Shown here one piece after another: positions 26,281 to 36,361 of a stretch of 64,000 nt of DNA. The notes under the pieces are model-generated. The model saw only the letters and a program-made list of their open reading frames with translations, did not search any database and was not told the origin of the DNA. Position numbers and translations under genes: made by a program. The stretch covers positions 124,001 through 188,000 of the forward strand of contig NZ_FIZY01000001.1 of NCBI RefSeq assembly GCF_900060185.1. The letters are read 5' to 3'. The DNA is from Grimontia marina. GTDB taxonomy: Bacteria; Pseudomonadota; Gammaproteobacteria; Enterobacterales; Vibrionaceae. Numbering within the stretch: position 1 is the stretch's first letter; each line of letters opens with the position of its first letter.

Positions 26281-27561
26281 ATGACAGACAAGCGAAAAGA
26301 CGGTGGCAGCGGTAAACTGCTTTACTGCTCTTTCTGCGGCAAAAGCCAGCATGAAGTACGCAAGTTAATTGCTGGACCTTCTGTTTATATCTGCGATGAG
26401 TGTGTTGACCTATGTAACGACATCATTCGTGAAGAAATAAAAGAGGTCATGCCTAAGCGCGACAGTAACGAGCTTCCGACTCCGCAAGAGATCCGCGCGC
26501 ACCTGGATGATTACGTTATCGGTCAAGATCGGGCGAAGAAAGTATTGTCTGTAGCGGTATATAACCACTACAAACGTCTTCGCAATGGCGACACAACAGC
26601 CGATGGCGTTGAATTGGGTAAAAGTAACATCCTTCTGATTGGTCCTACCGGTAGCGGTAAGACACTGTTGGCTGAAACGCTGGCGCGCTTTTTGGATGTG
26701 CCGTTTACTATGGCTGATGCCACGACATTGACCGAAGCGGGTTATGTGGGTGAAGACGTTGAAAACATCATCCAGAAACTGCTTCAGAAGTGTGATTACG
26801 ACGTGGCAAAAGCAGAACGTGGCATCGTATACATCGATGAAATCGATAAGATTTCACGTAAATCTGACAACCCATCTATCACCCGCGACGTATCGGGCGA
26901 AGGTGTTCAGCAGGCGCTGCTGAAACTGGTTGAAGGTACGATTGCTTCTGTTCCACCACAAGGTGGCCGTAAGCACCCACAACAGGAATTCCTGCAGGTC
27001 GATACCTCCAAGATCCTGTTCATTTGTGGTGGCGCGTTTGCCGGTCTCGACAAAGTGGTAGATCAGCGTGTGGCGAAAGGCAGTGGTATCGGCTTTGGCG
27101 CGGAAGTGCGTTCAAAAGATCAGGAAGCGACACTGAGCGACCTGTTTAGCAAAGTAGAACCAGAAGATTTGGTGAAATACGGTCTTATTCCGGAATTCAT
27201 CGGTCGTCTGCCAGTGAGTGCGATTCTGGGTGAACTTGATGAAGATGCATTAGTGCAGATTCTGCGTGAACCAAAGAATGCGCTCACTAAGCAGTATGGC
27301 GCGCTTCTGGAACTGGACGGCGTTGAGCTAGAGTTCCGTGACGATGCACTGACAGCGATTGCGAAGAAAGCCATGGATCGTAAAACAGGTGCTCGTGGCC
27401 TGCGTTCGATTGTGGAAGCAGTACTTCTGGACACCATGTATGACCTACCATCAAGCAAAGACGTGACCAAGGTTGTCATTGATGAGTCAGTCATTAAAGG
27501 TGAGTCTGATCCACTGCTGATTTATGAAACATCAGAAAATCAGGCGGCAGGCGCGGAGTAA
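26281..27561 (+). CDS. clpX: ATP-dependent Clp protease ATP-binding subunit ClpX
   Basis: This 426-residue AAA+ unfoldase has the N-terminal four-cysteine zinc domain (YCSFCGK and CDECVDLC), Walker A GPTGSGKT near residue 120, Walker B IVYIDEID near 183, the GYVGEDVE pore-loop motif and the IGF-type ClpP loop (GSGIGFGAE). It recognises tagged substrates and feeds them to ClpP. AAGAGG lies 8 bases before the ATG. A MITE-like element has inserted 10 bases downstream of the stop, separating it from lon. Confidence 0.98.
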   Translation: MTDKRKDGGSGKLLYCSFCGKSQHEVRKLIAGPSVYICDECVDLCNDIIREEIKEVMPKRDSNELPTPQEIRAHLDDYVIGQDRAKKVLSVAVYNHYKRLRNGDTTADGVELGKSNILLIGPTGSGKTLLAETLARFLDVPFTMADATTLTEAGYVGEDVENIIQKLLQKCDYDVAKAERGIVYIDEIDKISRKSDNPSITRDVSGEGVQQALLKLVEGTIASVPPQGGRKHPQQEFLQVDTSKILFICGGAFAGLDKVVDQRVAKGSGIGFGAEVRSKDQEATLSDLFSKVEPEDLVKYGLIPEFIGRLPVSAILGELDEDALVQILREPKNALTKQYGALLELDGVELEFRDDALTAIAKKAMDRKTGARGLRSIVEAVLLDTMYDLPSSKDVTKVVIDESVIKGESDPLLIYETSENQAAGAE

Positions 27562-27571
27562 AACGTTGATA

Positions 27572-27834
27572 GGGTCTGTTGACCTTTGGTGATGATTTTT
27601 GCAGCAGTTTGTGGGGATTTTATGCAAGGCAGAGGCTTCGATGTGTAGCAAGCCTACATGAGAAGCCGATAACGTAGCAGAAATTCCCCACAAATGCTGC
27701 CCGAAGGGTTCTGCTCTAAGCGTTTTATGCTTTGTTGAGGTGTATTTGCTTAGAGTACTAGGCGGCACACACCTCGTCGCGCCTAAAACGCTTAGAGCTA
27801 GAACAAAATTTAACCACCAAAGGTCAACAGACCC
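27572..27834. mobile_element. MITE-like element, copy 2
   Basis: This 263-bp copy has perfect 20-bp ends, GGGTCTGTTGACCTTTGGTG and its complement, flanked by TA. Arm 1 (27601-27700) pairs GCAGCAGTTTGTGGGGA with TCCCCACAAATGCTGC and holds a nested hairpin, GGCTTC...GAAGCC with TGTAG...CTACA. Arm 2 pairs GCTCTAAGCGTTTTA (27713-27727) with TAAAACGCTTAGAGC (27784-27798), 15 of 15, with an inner GAGGTGT...ACACCTC. At one arm-2 pair this copy has T-A where copy 1 has C-G. No credible coding frame is present. Confidence 0.85.
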
Positions 27835-27870
27835 TAGGGTTAAGTTGCTTATTTAACCAACAAAATATCG

Positions 27871-27900
27871 AAAAAAAGGGAGCGTGGGCTCCCTTTTTTA
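27871..27900 (+). terminator. Terminator upstream of lon
   Basis: AAAAAAAGGGAGC pairs with GGCTCCCTTTTTT around a short loop and ends in a T run. It is probably the original clpX terminator, now beyond the inserted element. Confidence 0.85.
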
Positions 27901-27917
27901 CTTTCTGCTGACTATGC

Positions 27918-27946
27918 CGTTGAATCCTGACAATCTATCCCCATAT
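27918..27946 (+). promoter_or_regulatory. Sigma-32 heat-shock promoter of lon
   Basis: GTTGAA is followed after 14 bases by CCCCATAT, an excellent match to the sigma-32 -10 box (CCCCATNT) and a fair match to the -35 CTTGAA. It lies 35 bases before the lon ATG. lon is a classical heat-shock gene. Confidence 0.75.
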
Positions 27947-27980
27947 ACTCAGTAATAACGAAAACGGAAGAGAGAAAAAT

Positions 27981-30353
27981 ATGAACTTGGAGCGTTCCGA
28001 GCGCATTGAAATTCCGGTCCTGCCTTTGCGTGACGTGGTTGTTTATCCTCACATGGTTATCCCGCTTTTCGTGGGACGGGATAAATCCATTCGTTGCCTT
28101 GAAGCAGCGATGGACAATGATAAGCAGATTCTTTTGGTAGCGCAGAAAGATGCCGCTACTGATGACCCATCAATCTCAGACCTTTATCAAGTTGGTACTG
28201 TCGCTTCGATTCTCCAGTTGCTGAAGTTGCCCGACGGCACAGTGAAAGTGCTGGTGGAAGGCTTGCAGCGTGCGGAAGTTAAAAAGTTCCATGAAGATGA
28301 CTTCTTCACCGCTGATGCTGAATACATGTTGACGCCAGAGATGGATGAGCGCGAGCAGGAAGTGCTGGTGCGTACTGCGATCAGTCAGTTTGAAGGTTTT
28401 ATCAAACTGAACAAGAAGATCCCACCTGAAGTGCTGACGTCACTGAATGGTATTGAAGAGGCCGCGCGCCTTGCAGACACCATTGCTGCGCACATGCCTT
28501 TGAAACTCAATGATAAACAGCAAGTGTTGGAGATCATTGATATTGCTGAGCGCCTCGAGTTCCTGATGACCATGATGGAATCAGAAATCGATCTGCTTCA
28601 GGTTGAGAAGCGTATCCGCAGCCGCGTTAAGAAGCAGATGGAAAAGAGTCAGCGCGAGTACTATCTCAACGAGCAGATGAAAGCTATCCAAAAAGAATTG
28701 GGTGAGCTGGATGACGCGCCTGACGAATTTGAAAGCCTGAAGCTGAAGATTGAAGAATCTAAGATGCCTCAGGAAGCCAAAGAAAAAACCGAGCAAGAAC
28801 TGCAGAAGCTGAAGATGATGTCGCCTATGTCGGCAGAAGCGACTGTGGTTCGAAGCTATATCGACTGGATGGTGAGCGTGCCATGGTCGAAGCGCTCGAA
28901 AGTGAAGAAAGACTTGGCGAAAGCCGAAGAGATTCTGAATTCAGACCACTATGGCCTTGAGCGCGTAAAAGAGCGCATCCTTGAGTACTTGGCGGTACAA
29001 AACCGAGTGAACAAGCTTAAAGGACCTATTCTGTGTCTTGTAGGGCCTCCAGGCGTGGGTAAAACCTCTCTCGGTCAGTCAATTGCAAAAGCAACAGGCC
29101 GTAAGTACACCCGCATGGCACTGGGCGGCGTGCGCGATGAAGCGGAAATCCGTGGTCACCGTCGTACTTACATCGGCTCTCTGCCGGGTAAGCTTGTCCA
29201 GAAAATGGCTAAAGTTGGTGTGAAGAACCCACTGTTCTTGCTGGATGAAATCGACAAGATGTCTTCTGATATGCGTGGCGACCCGTCTTCTGCGCTGTTA
29301 GAAGTGTTGGATCCAGAGCAAAACAATGCATTCAACGACCATTATCTGGAAGTGGATTACGATCTGTCTGACGTCATGTTTGTGGCGACGTCGAACTCGA
29401 TGAATATCCCTGGCCCACTGCTTGACCGTATGGAAGTGATTCGTCTGTCGGGTTACACCGAAGACGAGAAGCTGAACATTGCTAAGCAGCACTTGGTTGA
29501 TAAGCAAGTTAAGCGTAACGGCCTTAAGCCAAAAGAAGTTGAAATCGAAGATTCAGCCATCATTGGCATCATCCGCTACTACACCCGTGAAGCGGGTGTG
29601 CGCAACCTTGAGCGTGAAATCTCTAAGCTGTGCCGTAAAGCAGTGAAAGAAATTCTGCTGAACAAAGACACTAAAACCATCACCATCAATCAGGACAACC
29701 TGAAAGACTACCTTGGTGTTCAACGCTTTGACTTCGGTAAAGCGGACGAGAGCAACCGTATTGGTCAGGTGACAGGCCTTGCGTGGACGCAAGTCGGTGG
29801 CGATCTGCTGACCATTGAGACTGAGTCAATGCCCGGTAAAGGTAAGCTGACACAAACCGGTTCTCTGGGTGATGTGATGCAGGAGTCGATTCAGGCAGCA
29901 ATGACGGTTGTTCGTACCCGCGCTGAGAAGCTTGGTATTAATAACGACTTCTATGAGAAGCGTGATATTCACGTACACGTGCCAGAAGGTGCGACGCCGA
30001 AAGATGGCCCAAGTGCCGGTATTGCGATGTGTACGGCACTGGTTTCAAGCCTAACAGGTAACCCTGTGCGCGCTGATGTGGCGATGACAGGTGAAATTAC
30101 ACTGCGTGGTGAAGTGCTGCCAATCGGCGGTTTGAAAGAAAAACTGCTGGCTGCACACCGTGGTGGCATTCAGACGGTTATCATCCCGAAAGAGAACGAA
30201 CGTGATCTCGAAGAGATTCCAGATAACGTAAAAGCAGACTTAGACATCCATGCTGTGCGCTGGATCGACGAAGTTCTCACTCTTGCATTACAAGACAATC
30301 CTCTCGGAATCGAGCTTGTAACCCCACAAAAGAGTGACGTGCAGCAAAATTAA
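27981..30353 (+). CDS. lon: ATP-dependent protease La
   Basis: This 790-residue AAA+ protease degrades misfolded and regulatory proteins. It has the N-terminal Lon substrate domain ([14 protein letters not shown]), Walker [10 protein letters not shown] near residue 355, Walker B FLLDEIDK near 418, and the Ser-Lys protease dyad at Ser678 (DGPSAGIAM) and Lys721 (GGLKEK). Length is close to the E. coli 784. The start has AGAGAG at good distance. A sigma-32 promoter and a strong terminator surround the gene. Confidence 0.98.
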   Translation: MNLERSERIEIPVLPLRDVVVYPHMVIPLFVGRDKSIRCLEAAMDNDKQILLVAQKDAATDDPSISDLYQVGTVASILQLLKLPDGTVKVLVEGLQRAEVKKFHEDDFFTADAEYMLTPEMDEREQEVLVRTAISQFEGFIKLNKKIPPEVLTSLNGIEEAARLADTIAAHMPLKLNDKQQVLEIIDIAERLEFLMTMMESEIDLLQVEKRIRSRVKKQMEKSQREYYLNEQMKAIQKELGELDDAPDEFESLKLKIEESKMPQEAKEKTEQELQKLKMMSPMSAEATVVRSYIDWMVSVPWSKRSKVKKDLAKAEEILNSDHYGLERVKERILEYLAVQNRVNKLKGPILCLVGPPGVGKTSLGQSIAKATGRKYTRMALGGVRDEAEIRGHRRTYIGSLPGKLVQKMAKVGVKNPLFLLDEIDKMSSDMRGDPSSALLEVLDPEQNNAFNDHYLEVDYDLSDVMFVATSNSMNIPGPLLDRMEVIRLSGYTEDEKLNIAKQHLVDKQVKRNGLKPKEVEIEDSAIIGIIRYYTREAGVRNLEREISKLCRKAVKEILLNKDTKTITINQDNLKDYLGVQRFDFGKADESNRIGQVTGLAWTQVGGDLLTIETESMPGKGKLTQTGSLGDVMQESIQAAMTVVRTRAEKLGINNDFYEKRDIHVHVPEGATPKDGPSAGIAMCTALVSSLTGNPVRADVAMTGEITLRGEVLPIGGLKEKLLAAHRGGIQTVIIPKENERDLEEIPDNVKADLDIHAVRWIDEVLTLALQDNPLGIELVTPQKSDVQQN

Positions 30354-30365
30354 GCAACGTAAAGC

Positions 30366-30402
30366 GCTGACAGTCGGTAAAAGGCTTGTCAGCTTTTTTT
30401 TT
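30366..30402 (+). terminator. Terminator of lon
   Basis: GCTGACA pairs with TGTCAGC and is followed by nine T residues. A second stem, AAAACGCTG with CAGCGTTTT, lies further on at 30420-30460 in the hupB upstream region. Confidence 0.85.
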
Positions 30403-30551
30403 GAGGGCTAAGTTAATTAAAACGCTGCAAGCCCTTCATTCATAACAGCTACAGCGTTTTTAAGTCTTGTTTGATAACTACTGGTACCGAAAATGTCGGC
30501 TGCCGCCGCAAAGAATGGGATTTGTGGTTCGTTTGTAAAGGGGATGAAAAA

Positions 30552-30824
30552 GTGAACAAGTCGCAGTTAATTGATAAAATTGCAGAAAATGCTGATCTGT
30601 CTAAAGCATCAGCAGGTCGCGCTCTAGATGCACTGATTGAAGCTGTATCAGATAGCCTGAAAGAAGGCGACCAAGTCGCGCTGGTTGGTTTCGGTACTTT
30701 CTCAGTTCGTGAGCGTTCAGCACGTACTGGCCGTAACCCTCAAACTGGTGCGGAAATCAAGATTGCAGCTGCTAAAGTCCCAGGCTTTAAAGCTGGTAAA
30801 GCTCTGAAAGACGCGGTTAACTAA
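30552..30824 (+). CDS. hupB: DNA-binding protein HU-beta
   Basis: This 90-residue nucleoid protein bends and compacts DNA. The start is GTG, giving (M)[17 protein letters not shown]; a longer frame to 30471 adds 27 unlikely residues, and GGGGATG lies just before the GTG. The DNA-binding arm [12 protein letters not shown] and [15 protein letters not shown] are family signatures. The gene follows lon and precedes ppiD, as in E. coli, and has its own terminator. Confidence 0.97.
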   Translation: MNKSQLIDKIAENADLSKASAGRALDALIEAVSDSLKEGDQVALVGFGTFSVRERSARTGRNPQTGAEIKIAAAKVPGFKAGKALKDAVN

Positions 30825-30920
30825 CCTTAAACGTCTCGTTTTGCTCTTTGTCGCAGCAGTCCTAGTTTTAAGCTGTAAAGTATGCGACATCAGCGTATAA
30901 TCAGGCTCAATCAGAGTGTA

Positions 30921-30948
30921 AAGGCGCATCTCTCGATGCGCTTTTTTA
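30921..30948 (+). terminator. Terminator of hupB
   Basis: GCGCATC pairs with GATGCGC around a TCTC loop and is followed by TTTTTT. Confidence 0.85.
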
Positions 30949-31112
30949 GTTTTAGAACCAACCTTCTTGCACCTTCAGGTTGATTGGTTTATACCGAAAC
31001 AACTCCTCTTGATAAGAATTGACTGTGTACACGAATGTGTATCGGCCATTTGCTGTGCAAGAGAGGGTATGTGAAAGACGAACGTTTCAATAAGCAGGAG
31101 TGACGGCGCGTT

Positions 31113-33005
31113 ATGATGGAGCGACTACGCGAAGGCGTAAACAGCATCGCGGTTAAGATCATCTTAGGCCTTATTATCTTTTCCTTTGTTTTCGCTGGTG
31201 TTGGCGGCTACCTGGCAGGTGGCACGGTAGTACCTGCTGCGACAGTGGGCGATCAAGAAATTAGCCGCAATCAATTCGAGCAAGCTTACCAAAATGAGCG
31301 TGCACAGATGCAAGCACAGGCCGGAGACTTCTTCTCTACTCTGTTGGGTGACCCGAACTACCTGGCACAATTCCGCCGCAATGTACTGGACCGTATGGTG
31401 AATCAGGCGCTGCTGGATCAGGAAGCCAAGGACCTCGGTCTACGAGTCAGTGATGCACAAATCAAACAGTCTATTCGTGATATGCCAGCATTCCGTGGCG
31501 CAACAGGCTTGTTTGACAACGATTTGTATCTGGCAGCACTTCGCCGTAACGGTCTAACACCTGATCAGTTTGCGGAGTATGTACGTCAGGATCTGGTTCG
31601 CGAGCAGTTTGTTAATGCACTGATCAGCAGTGAATTCGCATTGGAAGGTGAACTTGAGTCCCTTTATAAGCTCGAAGGTCAAACGCGCATGGTTCGCACA
31701 CTGACTTTGCCTCTGGCTGATTTTGCTGAAAAAGCGGATATCACCGAAGAGCAGAAACAGGCTTACTACGAGCAAAACCCGTCTCAATTTGTTCGCCCAG
31801 AACAGTTTAAGATTGCCTATGTTGAGTTGTCTGGTGAAGGCATCGCTGACGTTGCTGATGTAACGGAAGAAGAAGCGCAAACTTACTACGATGCCAACAA
31901 AGCAAACTATGGTACTGCTGAGCAGCGTAAAGTCAGTCACATTATGATTCAGGGTGACGACGATGCGGCAAAAGAAAAAGCAGAAGCGGTACTTGTTGAG
32001 CTGAAAGGCGGTGCAGACTTCGCTGAACTGGCGAAAACCCGCTCTGATGATACCTTCAGTGCCGAACAAGGTGGTGAACTGGACTGGTTCGACAAAGGTG
32101 TGATGGATCCTGCGTTTGAAGAAGCGTCATTTGGGCTGGAGAACAAAGGCGATGTTTCTGGCGTGGTTAAGTCTGATTTTGGTTTCCACATCATTAAGTT
32201 GGATGACGTGAAGCCATCGGATGCTAAACCTTTTGCTGAAGTTCGTGATGAAATCATGGCTCAACTGAAACAAAATCACGCGGTAGAGAAGTTTTATTCC
32301 CTTTCGAACGAGCTGGCTGAAAAAGCATTTGAAATGCCAGACAACTTGGAAGATGCCGCTGAGTCAGTCAATGCGAAAGTTGAGAGAACAGATTTCGTGT
32401 CTCTGTCTGAACTGCAAGGTGCACTGGCTAACCCATTGGTTGCCCAGGCGCTGCAACAACCAGAGGTGCGTGAAGACGGCCTGAACTCTGACATCATCGA
32501 AATTGCCCCAGAGCATGTTGTGGTGGTTCGTGTCGACGAAGTTCGCCCTGAAACGATACTGCCTTTTGCTGAGGTAGAAGCTCAGGTAACAGAGCAACTG
32601 AAGCGTCAGGAAGGCGAAAAAGCCGCTGAAGCGTTGGCAAATACACTGGTTGCTGAACTAAGCGACGGCAACGACGCAAGTCTGAATGCTTCAGGTTACG
32701 CGTTTGGCGAAGAAGCAGAGCTGGCGCGCGTTTCTCCTGAGCGTGAAACAGTAGAGCTGGCATTTACCATGAAAACGCCGGTAGAAGGCAAAGCGGAATA
32801 CGGCTTTACCCGTAACGTCAATGGTGATGTATTGTTAGTGGCGCTTGATTCAGTGAAAGAGCCTGCGACTGAAGAAATCAGCCTACAAAGCCAGATGGCA
32901 GAGCGAGTGGCGCGTAGCACAGCGAACATCGATCTGGAGTCTGTTATCGCGCAGTTGAAAGAAAACACTGAAGTGACTTACACACTGGATGCTGTTGAGC
33001 AATAA
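31113..33005 (+). CDS. ppiD: Periplasmic folding chaperone PpiD
   Basis: This 630-residue inner-membrane-anchored protein has one N-terminal helix (about residues 14-36, IILGLIIFSFVFAGVGGYL), a SurA-like chaperone domain and a parvulin PPIase domain near residues 265-360 (KVSHIMIQ, FGFHIIKL). The C-terminal half is the second chaperone lobe. It helps newly exported proteins at the Sec translocon. A second ATG directly after the first is an alternative start. Length is close to the E. coli 623. Confidence 0.95.
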   Translation: MMERLREGVNSIAVKIILGLIIFSFVFAGVGGYLAGGTVVPAATVGDQEISRNQFEQAYQNERAQMQAQAGDFFSTLLGDPNYLAQFRRNVLDRMVNQALLDQEAKDLGLRVSDAQIKQSIRDMPAFRGATGLFDNDLYLAALRRNGLTPDQFAEYVRQDLVREQFVNALISSEFALEGELESLYKLEGQTRMVRTLTLPLADFAEKADITEEQKQAYYEQNPSQFVRPEQFKIAYVELSGEGIADVADVTEEEAQTYYDANKANYGTAEQRKVSHIMIQGDDDAAKEKAEAVLVELKGGADFAELAKTRSDDTFSAEQGGELDWFDKGVMDPAFEEASFGLENKGDVSGVVKSDFGFHIIKLDDVKPSDAKPFAEVRDEIMAQLKQNHAVEKFYSLSNELAEKAFEMPDNLEDAAESVNAKVERTDFVSLSELQGALANPLVAQALQQPEVREDGLNSDIIEIAPEHVVVVRVDEVRPETILPFAEVEAQVTEQLKRQEGEKAAEALANTLVAELSDGNDASLNASGYAFGEEAELARVSPERETVELAFTMKTPVEGKAEYGFTRNVNGDVLLVALDSVKEPATEEISLQSQMAERVARSTANIDLESVIAQLKENTEVTYTLDAVEQ

Positions 33006-33058
33006 ATCAATCCAACTTGATTTGATTGCCAAGCGACTGTAATTGATAAGTTGCATCA

Positions 33059-33090
33059 ACGGGGGACTTTACGTCCCCCGTCGTTTTTTT
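33059..33090 (+). terminator. Terminator of ppiD
   Basis: ACGGGGGAC pairs with GTCCCCCGT and is followed by CGTTTTTTT. Confidence 0.9.
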
Positions 33091-33164
33091 ATCCCTTCCA
33101 ATGGCATGTCCCAAGCCGATCTGTATCTTTGTGAAACATTTTAAACAACACAATGGAAACAGAT

Positions 33165-33449
33165 ATGAAATCAATTCTATCGGCAATCTTTTTTGCCATC
33201 ACACTGATACTTTCGCCTTTGGCATCAGCTCAGGATGGTGCGCTGGTTGCACCAGCAGAAGTGAATATTAACACCGCTGAAGTCGAAGAGCTCGACAAGT
33301 ATTTGGATGGTGTTGGGAAAGCAAAAGCCCAAGCGATCGTAGATTACCGAAACACCAATGGTGCATTTGAATCGGCAGATGATCTGAAAGGCGTGAAGGG
33401 TATTGGCGATTCAATTGTTGAGAAGAACCGCGACCGCATCGTGCTCTGA
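33165..33449 (+). CDS. ybaV: ComEA-like helix-hairpin-helix protein (YbaV)
   Basis: The 94-residue protein has a Sec signal peptide (MKSILSAIFFAITLILSPLASA) and a pair of helix-hairpin-helix motifs: VNINTAEVEEL with LDGVGKAKAQAIVDYR, then LKGVKGIGDSIVEK. The second ATG is chosen because GGAAA lies just before it; an earlier ATG adds four residues. In Vibrio the related ComEA binds incoming DNA in the periplasm during natural transformation. Here the position after ppiD is the same as ybaV in E. coli, so a role in DNA uptake is possible but not certain. Confidence 0.85.
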   Translation: MKSILSAIFFAITLILSPLASAQDGALVAPAEVNINTAEVEELDKYLDGVGKAKAQAIVDYRNTNGAFESADDLKGVKGIGDSIVEKNRDRIVL

Positions 33450-33484
33450 TCTCAACAGGCCCTAGTATCCTTATTGGTGTTTGC

Positions 33485-33508
33485 TGGGGAGCACGTTCTC
33501 CCCAATTT
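33485..33508 (+). terminator. Terminator of ybaV
   Basis: TGGGGAG pairs with CTCCCCA around CACGTT, followed by ATTTT. Confidence 0.75.
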
Positions 33509-33528
33509 TCGCTATCCACGATTATACC

Positions 33529-33572
33529 CACAACCTGAAGATGCTCTCATTCAGAGGCATTTTCAGGTTGTG
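33529..33572. repeat. Long imperfect inverted repeat
   Basis: CACAACCTGAAGATGC pairs with GCATTTTCAGGTTGTG, 16 pairs with a single G-T, around a 12-base loop. It lies between ybaV and yfbR, 20 bases beyond a separate terminator. It may be a second terminator or a REP-like sequence. Confidence 0.7.
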
Positions 33573-33648
33573 TGTGTATAGGGCTTGAGAAATTCGGCTG
33601 ACGACAACAGAATGAGTAAAGAACTGTTCTAATGACATCAAGGAAGCC

Positions 33649-34245
33649 ATGAGTCAGAAAACAAGCCATTTCTTTGCCCATCTCGCGCGTATGAAGCTTA
33701 TTTATCGCTGGCCGCTGATGCGCAATGTCTCTAATGAAAACATCTCCGAGCACAGCCTTCAGGTGGCGTTTGTCGCCCATGCGCTGGCACTGATAGAAAA
33801 TAAGAAGTTTGGTGGGCAATACTCGCCAGAGCGTGTCGCCCTTCTTGCCATGTTTCATGACTGCAGTGAAGTGCTGACAGGTGATCTGCCCACACCTATT
33901 AAGTACTTCAATCCAGCCATTGCGGATGAATACAAAAAGATTGAGCGTGTTGCGGAAGACAAATTGGTTGGCATGTTGCCGGAAGAGTTCCGGGAAGACT
34001 ACAGGCCGCTTATCGATAGCGAGGCCATCGATGACGATGATTATCGTTTGGTGAAACAAGCTGATGCGATTTGTGCCTATTTAAAATGCCTTGAGGAACT
34101 TTCTGCGGGGAACCACGAATTTCAGCAGGCGAAACGTCGTTTGGAAACAACCATGAGTGAGAGGGGTAGCAAAGCGACCGAATATTTCATGACGACCTTT
34201 GCCCCAAGCTTTGAGCTTTCTCTGGATGAAATCAGCGATGACTGA
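33649..34245 (+). CDS. yfbR: 5'-deoxynucleotidase YfbR
   Basis: This 198-residue HD-domain phosphohydrolase removes phosphate from dNMPs. [11 protein letters not shown] and the [11 protein letters not shown] motif, with [12 protein letters not shown], are diagnostic for YfbR. AAGGAA precedes the ATG. Its last 8 bases overlap the start of the dGTPase gene (ATGACTGA), so two nucleotide-pool enzymes are translationally coupled. The gene alaA (yfbQ) lies nearby, as in E. coli. Confidence 0.95.
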   Translation: MSQKTSHFFAHLARMKLIYRWPLMRNVSNENISEHSLQVAFVAHALALIENKKFGGQYSPERVALLAMFHDCSEVLTGDLPTPIKYFNPAIADEYKKIERVAEDKLVGMLPEEFREDYRPLIDSEAIDDDDYRLVKQADAICAYLKCLEELSAGNHEFQQAKRRLETTMSERGSKATEYFMTTFAPSFELSLDEISDD

Positions 34246-35593
34246 ACTGACACTTTCACTGGAATGGGAAGCGCGGCTTGCCGAAGAAAACAAAAAGCGT
34301 CGCAACGACAAGCGTTCTGTGTTCCAGCGTGATCGTGCCCGGATTCTCCATTCCGCAGCGTTCCGACGTCTTCAGGCAAAAACGCAGGTACTTGGCGCGG
34401 AACATAGCGAGTTTTACCGTACGCGCCTGACGCATTCGCTCGAAGTGTCACAAATAGGTACCGGTATTCTTGCCCAAATCAAAGAGAAACAGCCCGAGTT
34501 TCGTGATATCTTGCCTTCAACCAGCTTGATGGAAAGCTTGTGCCTTGCACACGACATTGGCCATCCGCCTTACGGTCATGGTGGTGAAATCGCGCTGAAC
34601 TATATGATGCGCAACGACGGCGGCTTTGAAGGAAACGCGCAGACCTTTCGCATCGTTACCTTACTTGAGCCTTATACCGAACATGACGGCATGAACCTCG
34701 CCCGTCGTACTTTGCTGGGGTTATTGAAATATCCGGCGCCGATTGCATCCATATTGCGCTCAGCGCTTCCGCCTGATGTTGTCGAGTTTCGTCACCTGAA
34801 AGCCTCGGAGTGGCACCCTGCAAAAGGCATCTATCAAGATGACCTGGACCGGTTTAACTGGGTATTGGATGGCATGTCTGAAACCGATGCTACTCTGTAT
34901 ACTTCACTGAGAATGGCACCAACGCAAAACCAACATGGCCGTACCCGTTATAAATCGCTGGATTGTTCGATCATGGAGCTGGCGGATGACATTGCTTACG
35001 GCGTTCATGATCTCGAAGATGCCATTGTGATGGGTATTGTTCACCGCGACCAATGGCAGGAAGCAGTAGCCAGCAAACTGGCGGAGTGTGGTGATCCTTG
35101 GCTGGAAGAGAACATTGGGCATTTGAGCGATCAAATGTTTGGTCCACATTATGAACGAAAAGATGCTATTGGTGCATTGGTCAACACTCTGCTGACATCC
35201 ATAGCGATTGAGCCTTCTGTGCAGGACGGTGTGAACCGCTTTGACGATCCCTTGCTTCAATGGAACGCCAAGCTGACAGATATCATGGATACGGTATTGT
35301 CAGTGCTGAAAGCCTTTGTCAGTGAGTTTGTGGTACAGAAACCAGAACTTCAGGTGGTTGAATACAAAGGTCAGCAACTGGTGATGGAGCTTTTTGATGC
35401 GTTTGATGCCGATCCACAAAGGTTGCTACCTGTTGCGATTCGCGCCCAATGGCAACAGGAAATAGCCGAAGGAAAAAGCGGTCGCCGCACCATCGCGGAT
35501 TACATATCCGGGATGACAGATGGTTATGCGCAAAGGCTTCACGCGACCATGTTTACCGCATCAAGTCACGGACCACTGTATCCGATTCGATAG
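34238..35593 (+). CDS. dGTPase-like deoxynucleoside triphosphate triphosphohydrolase
   Basis: The 451-residue protein belongs to the Dgt-like HD hydrolases that split dNTPs into nucleoside and triphosphate. [14 protein letters not shown] and [15 protein letters not shown] supply the metal-binding H...HD residues, and [13 protein letters not shown] the last Asp. The start [11 protein letters not shown] overlaps the yfbR stop; a longer in-frame start at 34199 lies within yfbR and is less likely. It resembles the shorter 'Dgt type 2' proteins of Vibrio rather than E. coli Dgt (505 residues). The first GGTCCTAGG repeat begins 5 bases after its stop. Confidence 0.9.
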   Translation: MTELTLSLEWEARLAEENKKRRNDKRSVFQRDRARILHSAAFRRLQAKTQVLGAEHSEFYRTRLTHSLEVSQIGTGILAQIKEKQPEFRDILPSTSLMESLCLAHDIGHPPYGHGGEIALNYMMRNDGGFEGNAQTFRIVTLLEPYTEHDGMNLARRTLLGLLKYPAPIASILRSALPPDVVEFRHLKASEWHPAKGIYQDDLDRFNWVLDGMSETDATLYTSLRMAPTQNQHGRTRYKSLDCSIMELADDIAYGVHDLEDAIVMGIVHRDQWQEAVASKLAECGDPWLEENIGHLSDQMFGPHYERKDAIGALVNTLLTSIAIEPSVQDGVNRFDDPLLQWNAKLTDIMDTVLSVLKAFVSEFVVQKPELQVVEYKGQQLVMELFDAFDADPQRLLPVAIRAQWQQEIAEGKSGRRTIADYISGMTDGYAQRLHATMFTASSHGPLYPIR

Positions 35594-35597
35594 ATTT

Positions 35598-35738
35598 TAG
35601 GTCCTAGGGAAAGAAGATCCTAGGAAGAGCAAAGAGCGGTCCTAGATCCTAGATAAAGCAAAAGCTTGACGTCGTAGCTGCAACTTTAAAATCTTTGTAG
35701 GACCCTAGGACCCTAGGACCCTAGGACCCTAGGACCTA
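35598..35738. repeat. GGACCCTA-array repeat, copy A
   Basis: The left part has inverted units (GGTCCTAGG, GATCCTAGG, GCGGTCCTAGATCCTAG). The middle, AAAGCTTGACGTCGTAGC...CTTTAAAATCT, is unique to this family, and the right part is four tandem GGACCCTA units from 35700 ending GGACCT. CCTAGG is itself palindromic and the left part can pair with the array. It sits between convergent dgt-like and DTW genes and contains the stop codon of the latter. Confidence 0.9.
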
Positions 35739-36361
35739 TCTTTCCCCCCATAATGCCGCTCAAACACACCGGGCGGCATTTGTTTTATCTGAAACTCAAT
35801 CATTTCATTGAAAGCATTCATTAGCGGCTTGAAAGGTTCGCTGTCGCCCGCCATCGCTGACAGGGCGTAGAAGCCGGCCTCGACGGTTGAAAGGCCACCG
35901 TCGATTGGGGATTTTCGTATGCGGTAATTTCCGCTCTGGATATCATCCAGCTTCACGCAAGGAAGTGCCTGCAGGTTTTTGGAGAGCTGATACATTTTAA
36001 AGGCTTTTCGCCAGGTACCGTCGAGCAGAATCAAACCGCGGCGTTTGCCAGTGTCAACGTGCCAGTCCCTAATCGGCTCAGATGTTTCAGCTGGGTAGAG
36101 CAGGGTATAATGAACATCGCTGTCCAGAAGTTCATTAAGCTCATCATTGTCACTGAAGTCTTCTCCTACGATGAGTCGACAGTTAGGGAGCGACAGGGAA
36201 AGAATACGCGCCGTACCGATGGGCTGCTTAACCTCTGAAGGGTGCTGGAGGACGATCACAGGCATATCACTTTCAATCTTCTGGATGAAAGGGCAGATGC
36301 AGGCTTTGTTGGCTTTTCCGCACTGCGGACAATATCGACTGGCTTTCTGGTTCATGACCAC
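35729..36361 (-). CDS. DTW-domain tRNA-uridine aminocarboxypropyltransferase
   Basis: This 210-residue protein has two N-terminal cysteine pairs (YCPQCGKANKACICP), the LLDGTWRKA motif (DTW-type) near residue 118 and SPIDGGLSTVEA, which match the TapT/YfiP family. These enzymes put an acp3 group from SAM on uridine of tRNA. The last residues, DRS and the TAG stop, are encoded inside repeat copy A, so its C-terminus may have been altered by repeat insertion. It is divergent from the rhombosortase, whose chosen start overlaps its own. A second ATG two codons in is possible. Confidence 0.85.
   Translation of the reverse strand: MVMNQKASRYCPQCGKANKACICPFIQKIESDMPVIVLQHPSEVKQPIGTARILSLSLPNCRLIVGEDFSDNDELNELLDSDVHYTLLYPAETSEPIRDWHVDTGKRRGLILLDGTWRKAFKMYQLSKNLQALPCVKLDDIQSGNYRIRKSPIDGGLSTVEAGFYALSAMAGDSEPFKPLMNAFNEMIEFQIKQMPPGVFERHYGGKDRS

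Noticed and set aside
27532-27768. Minus-strand frame within MITE copy 2 (and its counterpart in copy 1)
   Set aside because: The frames differ between copies in the arms, include the clpX 3' end or flanking DNA, and have no start signals; they are by-products of the inverted repeats.
36147-36353. Upstream extension of the rhombosortase frame
   Set aside because: It lies wholly opposite the DTW-domain gene, which has clear family motifs there.
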